A stretch of 50,753 bases of DNA from Planctomycetia bacterium (GTDB lineage: Bacteria; Planctomycetota; UBA8108; UBA1146): the NCBI GenBank assembly GCA_009937185.1, contig JAACCY010000120.1, forward strand, positions 1-50,753, written 5' to 3'. The position numbers and the translations under genes are program-made. The notes under the pieces were generated by a model that ran no database searches, had not been told where the DNA came from, and was given only the letters and a program-made list of their open reading frames with translations. This document shows positions 35,725 through 45,405 of the stretch, one piece after another (position 1 is the first letter of the stretch; every line of letters starts with the position of its first letter).

Positions 35725-38491
35725 GATGAGGATCTTCCACGTCAGGATTCGCCCTCAATGGTTCACTGGCTCCAAGTCCCGTCGGAGCTTCCACCCGAAC
35801 AATCGAAACCGCCGCAACTTTGAATTCCGGAGTCTCGGTTTTGGGATCCACTTCTGGATTGGTGACAATGTTAGTCATCACCTCTTCAGGGAATGCAAAG
35901 CTCATGAATACAGTGCCCCTTGGAGATGTTTTCGTTATAGCCACTCGCGTGATCACTTCTCCACGTCTTGATTTGATCTTGGACCAATCTCCATCTTCCA
36001 ACCCGAGCTTCTCTGCATCTGCGGGATGGATTTCCAGCCACTCATTGGGAACAAGTATGCGGAAACCACCCGAGCGTCCTGTCATGGTATTACTGTGGTA
36101 AGTCGGCAGTCGCCGGCCTGTTGTCAGGTAGAACGGATACTCTTCATCGGGATTTTCGGAAGGCGGCACATAATTCAGTAACTGTAATTTACCTTTTCCG
36201 TTGAGGAATTCTCCCTCGTGAAGAATCGGTGTTCCCGGGTGATCCAACTCTGGAACTGGCCAGGCCAGATCACCTCGCTCAATTCTGTCGTAATTCAATC
36301 CCGCATAAATCGGCGAAAGCGAAGCGAGTTCATCGAAGACTTGCTCACTGTTTTCGTAATCGAAATGGACGTCATTAGTCATGCGCTTGGCGACATGAGC
36401 AATAATCCACCAATCTGGCATTGCGTCACCCGGCGGGTTTGCAGCCTTTCGAATTCTCTGAACTCGACGATCGGAATTCGTAAAGAAACCATCCACCTCT
36501 GTAAATGCAGCGGCAGGGAATACCACGTCTGCAAGTTTCGCTGTATCGGTCAAGAACATATCTTGAACGACCAAGAAATCGAGAGACTCTAAAGCTTTTG
36601 TTGTGTGTTTAACATCTGGATCTGTGACCAACGTATTTTCACCGCAGATCCACATCGCTTTGATGCGACCATCGACAGCATGATCCAATGCTGCGATTTT
36701 CGTGATCCCTTTATGGGGATCCATGGGCACACCCCAGGCCTTTTCAAATTTCGCCTGACTGACAGGATCGTCCACTGATTGGAATCCCGGATAGTTGTTC
36801 GGCAGCGCGCCTGTGTCCCCTGCACCCTGAATATTGTTCTGGCCCCTTAATGGGTTCACTCCATCTGAACGCTTTCCAAGATTTCCGGTGATGAGAGCCA
36901 AATTGCAAAGACTCTGAACGTTACTCACTCCGCAAATATGTTCAGTTATCCCAAGGGTGTAGTAGATCCCTGCGCTCTCTGCAGAGGCATATGCGATCGC
37001 ACATTCCCGAATCAGTTTTGCAGGGACACCTGAAATCTCTTCGCCGTATTCGATAGTGAAGGGTTCCAGATGTTTCTTCAGTTCTTCGAAACCTTCGGTT
37101 CTCTCTTCACTATATTCCATGTCAGCCAAGCCTTCATCGATGATGACTTTTGCCATGGCATTGAACAAAGCAACATCGGAGCCTAACTTCAAAGGAAGAT
37201 GCCCTGTGGCGTATTCTGTCAGCGGAATCTTCCGAGGATCTACAACATACAGTTTTGCACCCTTACGGACGGCCTTTTTCACCCTAACCGCAATAATGGG
37301 ATGACACTCTGTCATGTTCGTCCCGACGCAAAGCATCATGTCTGCGTCTTCGATCTCGGGAATCGAATTTGACATGGCTCCACGTCCAATAGAGGCCGCC
37401 AGACCGGCGACCGTAGGACTGTGTCAGCCACGCGAACAATTGTCGACTTGATTTGAATTCATCACTGCGCGAGTAAACTTTTGCAGCATATATGAACCTT
37501 CGCCAGGAGCTCTTCCACTAGCGATGGCATAAAATGCTTTAGGCCCATGATCATCTCTGACGCTCGATAATTTCTGGGCGGTGTATTCGAAGGCTTCATT
37601 CCATGAAACGGGTGTCAGTTCTCCATTTTTTCGTATCAAAGGACGCGTCAGGCGATCTTCCGAATTCACGAAATCAAAACCAAACTGCCCCTTCACACAT
37701 AAGGCACCTTCGTTCACTGGGCCATCGAGAACAGGAGTGACTCCGATCATTTTGCCATCGAGACTGTGGAGGTTGATAGAGCAACCGGTTCCACAATATG
37801 GACAAACGCTTCGGGTAATTTCGATTTCACCAGGCTTCGAGCCTTGATTCACCATTTTCTTATCTGCGAGTGCACCGGTAGGACATGTATAAATGCACTG
37901 ACCACAGAGGGTACAGTCGCTATCCATCAAGCCACCATCGAATGCAGTAGCGATCCCTTTGTTCCAACCCCGACCTGTCATCGTGATCGCATGATCAGCC
38001 TCGACCTCATCGCAGATCCGAACACAACGGTAACAAGAAATGCACCGATCATAATCTCTCAGAAGGAATGGATTGGAATCGTCTTTTGAGGCATTACTTA
38101 TTGCTCCAAGAAATCGATCTCTTGAAACCTCAAACTCTTCTGCCAACTCATGGACTTCGCAAGTACCAATGTCTCTACAGCGTGGACATTCATCGCCGGG
38201 ATTCTCCGAAAGAACCATCTCTACAAGAGTGGATTGCATCTTCCGAATATGATCACTCCCTGTGCGAATATCCATTCCAGCTTCGGCTTTAAGCGTACAA
38301 GAAGATGCTGGCAACCGACGACCCTCCACTTCGACGACACAAAGGCGGCAAGATCCATAAGGGTCAAGTCGCTCGTCATAACAAAGAGTCGGGACAAAAC
38401 TGCCCTGTCTTCTTGCCACCTCGAGAACGGTCTCTCCCTCTTGGAAGGAAACCTCAGCTCCATCGATGACCATTTTCATTTCGGTACTCAT
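35717..38491 (-). CDS. fdhA: Formate dehydrogenase alpha subunit, selenocysteine-containing (TGA recoded)
   Basis: 924 residues if TGA at 37424-37426 (codon 356) is read as selenocysteine. Frames 37424-38491 and 35717-37375 share the same phase and join as DNCSRG-U-HSPTVAGLA, matching the catalytic Sec/Cys site of formate dehydrogenases (E. coli FdhF: CCARVUHGPSVAGL). Order of domains: 2Fe-2S (C37, C48, C51, C65); NuoG-like cluster (C102, C105, C111, without the usual His); two 4Fe-4S ferredoxin motifs (CISCYRC, CTLCGQC); a 4Fe-4S centre of the catalytic domain (C230, C233, C237, C265, then K267); and a bis-MGD Mo/W domain ('GTNMTECHPI', 'GNLGKRSDGVNPLRGQNN'). It oxidises formate to CO2 in the cytosol. 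It overlaps the NuoE-NuoF fusion by 4 bp. An ordinary gene caller would split it into two. Confidence 0.93.
37394..37426 (-). promoter_or_regulatory. Bacterial SECIS element with the UGA selenocysteine codon of fdhA
   Basis: On the - strand TGA (37426-37424) is followed 18 nt later by the loop GGTCT (37405-37401). The loop is closed by a 7-bp stem, GGTCGCC/GGCGGCC (37412-37406 and 37400-37394), with one G-U pair. The E. coli fdhF SECIS has the same GGTCT loop at the same 18-nt distance. SelB binds this loop to deliver Sec-tRNA. Confidence 0.9.
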
Positions 38492-40227
38492 TCAGAGCCC
38501 TCTTTCAGCGCTTGGCCTGAGCCGTCAATTTTGTCTTGTATTTGTTGGGGCCAATACTTTTTGAGCATTCGTGTTATGTAAGGGGCTGCTAAGCCCAAGC
38601 CGCACGCACTCGTCTCAGCCAGAACCTCTTCGAGATCTTCAATCTCCTGCAGAAGTCCCTCTCGAACAGGTTCTCCGGAATTTAACTCATCTAAAATCTC
38701 GGTCATGCGGGTTGTTCCGATACGACAAGGGAAACACTTGCCACATGACTCTTCGGCAAGGAAGTGCATGCTTTCCCGAGCCGCCTGAATCATGCACCGT
38801 GTATCGTCGTGAACAACTATTCCACCAGCACCAAGCATCGCTCCAAGGTCATTAAGTGAGGCAGGATCGAGTCGAACATCTAGGTCTTCCGCACCGACCA
38901 AGCCTCCACTCACTCCTGCCATGGTGACACCTTGGATTTCACGCCCTTCGAATGCTCCTCCAGCAAACTCCATCAGAAGTTGTCGAAGGGGTGTACCGAC
39001 GGGCACCTCGTAGTTTCCTGGGCGTTGAATATCTCCAGAGACACTGAATATTCGCGTGCCCTGTTGATCTCCCAATCCTAACTGACTGAACCAATCTCCT
39101 CCCCGATCGATAATCGGAGGCACAGCACAAAAAGTTTCTACGTTATTGACGACAGTAGGCTGCTGAAACAGTCCATGAGTCGTTGGGAATGGTGGCTTCT
39201 CTCTTGGAAAAGGATGCTTTCCTTCCAATGAATTGAGAAGCGAAGTCTCTTCACCATAAATGTAAGCGCCAGCACCTCTTCGAATCACTATTTGAAAAGG
39301 CTTTCCAGTCCCACAAGCATCCGCTCCGAGGTATCCAGCGGCTGTCGCTTCATCGATGGCCGTTTGCAAGGATTCTAAAATCTCCGGGTATTCCCAACGG
39401 AGATAAATGATGCCTACTTCTGCACCTGTTATTAAACCTGCGCATGTCATTCCCTCTAATAGGGCGTGAGGTGTATGGGCCATCAAGACTCTGTCTTTAA
39501 AGCAGCCCACTTCGCTCTCATCAGCGTTACAAACTATCCACTTCTGATCAGCGACTTCGGTGCGGACGGCTTCCCACTTTACACCCGTGGGAAATCCAGC
39601 CCCGCCTCTCCCTGTCAGCCCGCTGGATTTCAGTTCTGTAATGAATCCTTCGGGGTCATCTGCAGCTCTTTTGGGAGATTGCCACGAGCCAGCCTCTACA
39701 GCCTTTTTAAGGCTGGAAACTCCGTTTCGAATATCTTTAAAGAGACACTCTTCCAAACCTATCTCAGGAGGAAGGGGCATTGTTGCAGGAGTCGCCTTCT
39801 CAATGGCTCCGGATTTGGCGCCATGAAAAAATGTTTCGCCTATCAGGATAGGGACAGGGACATCACAGCGACCCGGGCATGATATTTTTTCAACTTTTCC
39901 CGAGTGTGGGATACCGAGATCCTTATCGACAATTTCCTCACATATCGCATCGAGATCATGCAAACAGCACGCTGAATTTTCACAGATGCGAATATCCGGG
40001 AGCACTTTGGGCTCCAATGAGAAAAAGTGATAGAAGGTGACGGTTCCGTAGAGTTCACTCACCGGAATACCAAACCGCTGCCCGACCAGCCGAAGTCCAC
40101 TTTCAGGCAAATACCCAAAGTGGTCCTGAATCGCATGGAGAACCGACAAAAATGGAGCCGGCTTTTCCATCCATTGATCGAGAATCTTCTCTGTCACCGG
40201 ATCCTTGACCTCGACAGACGATTTCAT
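38488..40227 (-). CDS. NAD-linked formate dehydrogenase diaphorase subunit (NuoE-NuoF fusion)
   Basis: 579 residues from ATG 40227 (GGAGAG upstream); the frame extends 50 codons further 5' but that part looks non-coding. Residues about 1-160 are NuoE/FdsG-like, with a thioredoxin-fold 2Fe-2S site ('CENSACC' and 'CPGRC'). Residues about 190-579 are NuoF/FdsB-like: 'GRGGAGFPTGVKW' and 'CNADESEVGCFKDR' (NAD/FMN), 'GAGAYIYGEETSLLNSLEG' and the 4Fe-4S motif 'ESCGKCFPCRIGTTRM'. It passes electrons from FdhA clusters through FMN to NAD. The fusion replaces two genes of Fds-type enzymes. It overlaps fdhA by 4 bp, so the two are one operon. fdhD and the Mo-cofactor genes are not in the window. Confidence 0.88.
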   Translation of the reverse strand: MKSSVEVKDPVTEKILDQWMEKPAPFLSVLHAIQDHFGYLPESGLRLVGQRFGIPVSELYGTVTFYHFFSLEPKVLPDIRICENSACCLHDLDAICEEIVDKDLGIPHSGKVEKISCPGRCDVPVPILIGETFFHGAKSGAIEKATPATMPLPPEIGLEECLFKDIRNGVSSLKKAVEAGSWQSPKRAADDPEGFITELKSSGLTGRGGAGFPTGVKWEAVRTEVADQKWIVCNADESEVGCFKDRVLMAHTPHALLEGMTCAGLITGAEVGIIYLRWEYPEILESLQTAIDEATAAGYLGADACGTGKPFQIVIRRGAGAYIYGEETSLLNSLEGKHPFPREKPPFPTTHGLFQQPTVVNNVETFCAVPPIIDRGGDWFSQLGLGDQQGTRIFSVSGDIQRPGNYEVPVGTPLRQLLMEFAGGAFEGREIQGVTMAGVSGGLVGAEDLDVRLDPASLNDLGAMLGAGGIVVHDDTRCMIQAARESMHFLAEESCGKCFPCRIGTTRMTEILDELNSGEPVREGLLQEIEDLEEVLAETSACGLGLAAPYITRMLKKYWPQQIQDKIDGSGQALKEGSE

Positions 40228-40471
40228 GGCTCTCCGATCCTTCGCTAATCTCCCGCCATGATTCTTCAGGACCATTTTGGGCCTGACTCTCTCAGAGACG
40301 CGGGAGTGGACACTGCCAAGGTATCGAGAACCTCTCATGACGACAAGTTCAGCCTTGCGATCCCCACCCCCGATTCCCAAAATTGTGCCTGTTTTATCGC
40401 CTCATCGAGACAATTCGCGGCACACGCCTCACTTCTTCCGCTTCGAAGTCGAGATTTCGGACTCCCCTATC
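40228..40471. other. Region between the S8 protease terminator and the formate dehydrogenase operon
   Basis: No gene is supported on either strand. It must hold the promoter of the formate dehydrogenase operon (- strand); I find no convincing -35/-10 pair. Open frames on the + strand overlap the start of the NuoE-NuoF gene and look random. Confidence 0.4.
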
Positions 40472-40513
40472 AAGAAAAAGGGCGACTCCGACGGGAATCC
40501 ATCGAAGTCGCCC
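40472..40513 (-). terminator. Rho-independent terminator of the S8 protease gene
   Basis: On the - strand GGGCGACTTCGA (40513-40502) pairs with TCGGAGTCGCCC (40491-40480), one mismatch, followed by TTTTTCTT. It lies 24 bp after the protease stop. Confidence 0.8.
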
Positions 40514-40536
40514 TATCGATCCAGATAGTACTCAGA

Positions 40537-43500
40537 TCACCTTATCGAAAATCCGTCGACATCTTCACTGGCATTGATACCCAGAGTTGTCAGATCCAAA
40601 ATCAACTGAGCCGACCCTGAAGTCGCTGCCCCAAATGTCCCCGTGAATCTTGAGATATCTTCGTCAGCTCCTGTAGATCCAGCACCCGAATAATCCCCCA
40701 CTGTGGAGAAAATTAATGTGCCGTCGAAATCTAAACTGACAGCATCGAGATCTTCAGCGCCATTTCCGCCAAATCCGACATCACTACCGTCGAAGAAAAT
40801 ACTCCATGACCCCGAGGTCGCTGCTCCTAAGGAAGTCGGTGTGAACAACGCCACATTTTCGTCATGACTATTAGGGCCACCACCCTTGGCTGTTCCCAAA
40901 GTAGAAAACAGGAAGGAACCGTCGTCGAGTACACAGACGCCATCGATATCTTCACCGTTAGAAGTCAAACTGACATCAGAGCCATCAAAGAAGAAACTCC
41001 AAGATCCTGCCGTGTTCGCTCCCGTACTCGTCGGGGTAAACAACAGTAGATCTGAGTCGTCCACAGTGATGGAGTCGGGACCATCCGTTATACCGAAGAG
41101 GGTATAGCCACCGGAGTTTATCGAGAGCACCACACTCCCGTCCGCCAACACGCTCAAGGCATTGATATCAGTGCCACCGATTCCAATATCACTTCCATCA
41201 ATAAACAACGCCCATTGACCTGTAGCAGGGTCGTAAGAAACGATGTCTTCATCTCTCACCGTACCCACACCAGGAACAGCCGTGTTGTTCACAAACGAAA
41301 GATAGTAGAGCTCCGTTGAAGGAGGAGGTGGTGGTGGATCTGTCACCGTCACACATGCATTACAAATGGCAGTATCAGAACCCCCTGGCCCTGATGCGAC
41401 CAAAGTGATGCTATATGTGCCTGCTATCGAATAGGTGTGCGACGGATTTGCAGCCGTCGAAGATCCACCATCTCCAAAGTCCCAGGCATACCCAGAAATA
41501 TCACCACTTGAGAGATTGGTGAATGAGACCACCACTGGAGAATCGCCTGAGGAGGGCGTGAGTGAAAAATCTGCGACGGGTGCTGGAGGTGGAGGAGGGT
41601 CGGTGACCGTCACACAAGCGTTACATACCGCGGTATCAGATCCACCCGGCCCTGTCGCAATCAATGTGACCGTGTAAGTACCTACAGAAGTATAGGTGTG
41701 ATTCGGCTCATTCGCGGTCGAACCGTTTCCATCTCCAAAATCCCACTGATAACCGGTCACGTCACCTATCGTCAGATTTGAGAAACTCACCGTCAAGGGT
41801 GCATTACCCGAGATGGGAGATACCACAAAATCTGCTACCGGTGCTGGCGGTGGCGGTGGTGGTGGATCCGTCACGGTAATGCAGTTATTACAAATCGCAG
41901 TATCGGATCCCCCGGGGCCTATCGCCGTCAACGTCACCGTATATGAACCTGAGACTGTGTATGTGTAACTAGGATCCGTCGCTGTCGAACCATTGCCATC
42001 CCCGAAGTCCCACTGATAACCAGTGACATCACCTGTTGTCAAATTTGTAAAATCGATCGTCACAGGAGCTTCGCCAGAAGTCTGAGATACCGAAAAATCT
42101 GCTATCGGAGCGGAAGGCGGTGGAGGGGGTGGGTCAGTGACGGTAATACAATTGTTACAAACAGCAGTGTCAGATCCACCAGGACCGTTGACCGTCAACG
42201 TCACATCATAAAGCCCAGAAGCTGTGTAAGTATGATTTGGATCGCTGGCGGTCGAACTGTTTCCATCTCCAAAGTCCCATAAATAAGAGTCAATATCTCC
42301 CAACGACATGTTGACGAACGCTACCACCAAAGGTGCGTCCCCCGAATTAGGAGTTACCACGAAATCTGCGACCGGTGCAGGTGGAGGAGGTGGGTCCGAC
42401 ACTATGACACAGTCGAGACAGATCGCGGTATCCGAACCACCCGGCCCCGTTGCCGTCAAAGTGATGGTGTAAACTCCGGGGGAAGAGTAAGTATGACTTG
42501 GATCGCTGGCGGTCGAACCGCCTCCATCTCCAAAGTCCCAGGAGTATCCCGTCACGTCACCGGTGGTTTCATTCGTCATCGACACAAAGAGTGGAGTCTC
42601 TCCTGAGGTGGGCGTCACCGAGAAATCGGCCACTGGAGCAGGCGGAGGTGGTGGATCATTCACAGTGATACATGCAGAACATGTCGCTGTATCGGAACCA
42701 CCAGGGCCTGTTGCCGTCAATATCACGGTGTATACCCCTGCAGAAGTATAGGTATGAGATGGGTTGTTTCCGGAAGACACATTTCCATCTCCGAAACTCC
42801 AAGAGTATCCCGTCACATCACCGCTCGTGAGATTACCGAAGGACACATTGAGAGGGACCTCACCCGAAGTCGGAGTCGCAGAAAAATCTGCTACCGGAGC
42901 CGGTGGAGGTGGCGGAGGTGCTACCCCTGCGAAGCAAGTAAGAATCGCAGAAACAAGATCTGCTCTGGATGAGGCGCCATCGTTCAATCCTGCGATTTCA
43001 AAGGATGCTCCAAAAGTTTTATAACTTCCGGCATCGTTGAAGATACCCACATTGTATGACGGGCTCGGATTGATGAGGGAGACAACACCGGACCCGGTCG
43101 TTCCGAGTCTGTCGATCCAATTATTTTCTCCGCCGTAGCTCCAAGAATTTCCAGCGAGGTCGCATCCTGCTCCCGGAGCTCCAGTCACCGTAGAAAGATC
43201 GGCTGTTCCATCGGATTGTCCTGAAATTCCAAAGCGACCATGCACGGTTGTGCTGGTGTCATACGCCCAGGTATCTCCTCCTTCAAGATAGAGGAAGCTT
43301 CCACCTGTTCCATTCGTAAGGTAGCTGTCCAACTGGGAGGACTCTCCTGAAGAGAGCACATGATTTGAAGGATAAATTCCGAGATTCACCCAAACAGCTT
43401 CGAAGATATCAAGGTTGCTGACATCATTCAGACTCGCGACAAGAAGTGGGCTTCGTCCGGCTGCCGTTAATGCATCCGCCAACCCTTGCCCGCCTGAAAC

Positions 43501-45405
43501 AGCTCCGCCCGCAGCGGAAGGAGCCCAAACGAGATCAGTGGCATCTCCGATCGAGAAGATTGAACAACTGGCTGCAGAACTGAAATCTGCGCCCTGGTAT
43601 CCCCGAACAGCGTATGAAGAGGTACCTGTAGGAGTCGCCCCGTCAGTGTAAGAAGTAGAGCCCCCCGACAAGGTGGCCAGCACACTTCCATTTCTCGAGA
43701 CTGTGACCTGGGTGTAACTGGCTCCGTTATTCCACGAAAGCACTGTGCTGACCCCAGAGTTGTTGCAGCTCAGTCCTGTGGGACCTGGAACATTGCTCGC
43801 CACTGCCAAGAGGAGCGATTCGCAATTCACCCGCCCATATCCCATGTATATGTCGAAGCCTGGTGTGTCTTCAGAAGGGGGTCCAACCTGATCGTCAGCA
43901 GTTTGACGCATCAATGTTCGTACTTCTGACTCCGTCAATCCTGGGGCAACCGCAAGAAGTAATGCTCCCGCTCCCGCCGCATGGGGTGTCGCAGAAGAAG
44001 TACCATTGAAGGAAGTAGTGTAATCTCCAGAGCTATAGCCCCCTGACCCGGCGATATCCACGGTTGTTGTCAGAGGACCTGGTGCAACAAAATCGAGCGT
44101 TGACCCAAAATTACTGCCCCACCAAGTTTCTCCATCACATGAGGAAGGACTCTTGCGTTCATCGCACGGACTCGACGCCCCAACTGCGATGGCTTCGGGA
44201 TAAGCGGCTGGATATGAAACTCCGCCATTATCATTTCCTGAAGCGAAGAAGTTAGGACAACCCAATCCTCCTCGGCCCGTCGTAGTTCCGTAACTGACTG
44301 CATTTTGAATGGCGGTACTGGCACCCCCACCCCCCCAACTGTTGGACAGGACATCTGCACCGTTATCTACGGGCCATGTCAATCCATCGATGATCCAGTC
44401 AGTCTGTGTCCAGAAGTTTCCAAAGCCGATACGAATCGGCATGATCTTGCTATTCCATGTGACTCCGGTAACTCCCAGTCCGTTGTTTCCATCGGCTGCG
44501 ACAATACCTGCACAACAAGTTCCGTGACCGTCACCCGAGTTCGCATTTCCGGGAACTCCCTCAGGAGTGGGATCGGCGGTCACAGCGTCGAAACCTGTAA
44601 CCATATTGGCAATAAGGTCCGGGTGATCCACATCGACTCCCTCATCGATGATAGCGACAACGATACTGGCGGATCCGGTTGAAATATCCCACGCCTCAGA
44701 CATATGCATATCTGCGCCAGGGGTTCCACCCGTCTGACCCGTGTTGTTCATATCCCATTGGTTCGCGTAGAGGGAATCATTCGGCGTCGCCATCTCAGGA
44801 AGGTCCTGAATAAAGTTCGGCTCTGCTGCAGAAACTTCATCGAATCCGAGAAGTTCCCAAGATAACTCGAATGCTTTCATGGGAGACCCTTTGAAAGAAA
44901 CGAGGTATGTCGGATCTAATCCAGAAAAAGTTCTCAATGGTCTCAGTTCATTCGTGTTCAAAATTTCACGAATGTCGGACTCTTCTACAGAGCCATCAAA
45001 TGTGACTATTAATTCTGGTCGCGTAATTATATCTGCCTGATCAATATGTAGAAGCGGAGCAGCAGTGACAATGCCCGGACTTGAAGCGAGAACTTCGGTC
45101 AACTTCAGTAACCCGTTCTTATCTAACTTCTTTTCCAAAGGAATATAAAATAGCCCCGGGTACTCCTGAGCTTTGGCCTTACCACTTCCAAAATAATTCT
45201 TCGATGCTCTCACCAAATTAGAGATCAACTGCGCTGGATCTTCTTCAGCAGGATCTACTAAAATCGCAAGGATTGCAGGGTTATCCTGAACAAGAGAAAC
45301 TTGAGAATCCCCATACGGATATGACCATTGCTTTATTTGATCTTGGGCAACCAACCCTGGGGATAAGAAAAACAAACAAACAAGCATGTAGAAAAATCTA
45401 AGCAT
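40537..45405 (-). CDS. Giant secreted subtilisin-like (S8) protease with FN3, GATase-like, six PKD and C-terminal repeats
   Basis: 1,622 residues from ATG 45405, preceded by AGGAGG. Signal peptide MLRFFYMLVCLFFLSPGLVAQ. Residues about 25-200 are a propeptide-like region. The S8 domain (about 225-515) has its triad at D254 (IIDEGVD), H294 (GDGHGT) and S470 (GTSSATPH), with 'SNSWGGGG' and 'ASGNDNGG' in between. Residues about 540-625 are FN3-like, 626-830 a GATase-like domain shared with the protein at 48030, and 835-1350 six PKD domains split by poly-Pro linkers. Residues 1357-1622 hold three or four repeats with 'DGSDIG/DGSDVG'. It probably digests extracellular polymers, exported through Sec and perhaps the T2SS. 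Monocistronic, with its own terminator. Confidence 0.9.
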   Translation of the reverse strand: MLRFFYMLVCLFFLSPGLVAQDQIKQWSYPYGDSQVSLVQDNPAILAILVDPAEEDPAQLISNLVRASKNYFGSGKAKAQEYPGLFYIPLEKKLDKNGLLKLTEVLASSPGIVTAAPLLHIDQADIITRPELIVTFDGSVEESDIREILNTNELRPLRTFSGLDPTYLVSFKGSPMKAFELSWELLGFDEVSAAEPNFIQDLPEMATPNDSLYANQWDMNNTGQTGGTPGADMHMSEAWDISTGSASIVVAIIDEGVDVDHPDLIANMVTGFDAVTADPTPEGVPGNANSGDGHGTCCAGIVAADGNNGLGVTGVTWNSKIMPIRIGFGNFWTQTDWIIDGLTWPVDNGADVLSNSWGGGGASTAIQNAVSYGTTTGRGGLGCPNFFASGNDNGGVSYPAAYPEAIAVGASSPCDERKSPSSCDGETWWGSNFGSTLDFVAPGPLTTTVDIAGSGGYSSGDYTTSFNGTSSATPHAAGAGALLLAVAPGLTESEVRTLMRQTADDQVGPPSEDTPGFDIYMGYGRVNCESLLLAVASNVPGPTGLSCNNSGVSTVLSWNNGASYTQVTVSRNGSVLATLSGGSTSYTDGATPTGTSSYAVRGYQGADFSSAASCSIFSIGDATDLVWAPSAAGGAVSGGQGLADALTAAGRSPLLVASLNDVSNLDIFEAVWVNLGIYPSNHVLSSGESSQLDSYLTNGTGGSFLYLEGGDTWAYDTSTTVHGRFGISGQSDGTADLSTVTGAPGAGCDLAGNSWSYGGENNWIDRLGTTGSGVVSLINPSPSYNVGIFNDAGSYKTFGASFEIAGLNDGASSRADLVSAILTCFAGVAPPPPPPAPVADFSATPTSGEVPLNVSFGNLTSGDVTGYSWSFGDGNVSSGNNPSHTYTSAGVYTVILTATGPGGSDTATCSACITVNDPPPPPAPVADFSVTPTSGETPLFVSMTNETTGDVTGYSWDFGDGGGSTASDPSHTYSSPGVYTITLTATGPGGSDTAICLDCVIVSDPPPPPAPVADFVVTPNSGDAPLVVAFVNMSLGDIDSYLWDFGDGNSSTASDPNHTYTASGLYDVTLTVNGPGGSDTAVCNNCITVTDPPPPPPSAPIADFSVSQTSGEAPVTIDFTNLTTGDVTGYQWDFGDGNGSTATDPSYTYTVSGSYTVTLTAIGPGGSDTAICNNCITVTDPPPPPPPAPVADFVVSPISGNAPLTVSFSNLTIGDVTGYQWDFGDGNGSTANEPNHTYTSVGTYTVTLIATGPGGSDTAVCNACVTVTDPPPPPAPVADFSLTPSSGDSPVVVSFTNLSSGDISGYAWDFGDGGSSTAANPSHTYSIAGTYSITLVASGPGGSDTAICNACVTVTDPPPPPPSTELYYLSFVNNTAVPGVGTVRDEDIVSYDPATGQWALFIDGSDIGIGGTDINALSVLADGSVVLSINSGGYTLFGITDGPDSITVDDSDLLLFTPTSTGANTAGSWSFFFDGSDVSLTSNGEDIDGVCVLDDGSFLFSTLGTAKGGGPNSHDENVALFTPTSLGAATSGSWSIFFDGSDVGFGGNGAEDLDAVSLDFDGTLIFSTVGDYSGAGSTGADEDISRFTGTFGAATSGSAQLILDLTTLGINASEDVDGFSIR
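41323..42920 (-). repeat. Six tandem PKD-encoding repeats with poly-proline linkers
   Basis: Six units of about 260 bp encode PKD domains, each starting PxADF and containing 'WxFGDG'. Pro-rich linkers, seen on the + strand as GGTGGAGG-like tracts near 42900, 42640, 42380, 42115, 41855, 41590 and 41330, separate them. Every unit ends 'GGSDTAxCxxC'. Unit-to-unit DNA divergence is clear, so these are old duplications. Confidence 0.85.

Noticed and set aside
37376-37426. fdhA read as two genes or a frameshifted pseudogene
   Set aside because: Both frames share one phase, the TGA is at the catalytic Sec position, and a SECIS-type hairpin follows at the canonical distance.
41323-42920. Periodic repeats as a CRISPR or tandem DNA array
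   Set aside because: The period is about 260 bp, the units diverge, and they code for PKD domains in one frame.
42563-43024. + strand frames over the PKD linkers with Gly-rich motifs
   Set aside because: They are reverse complements of the poly-Pro linkers and repeats; the - strand protein is unambiguous.
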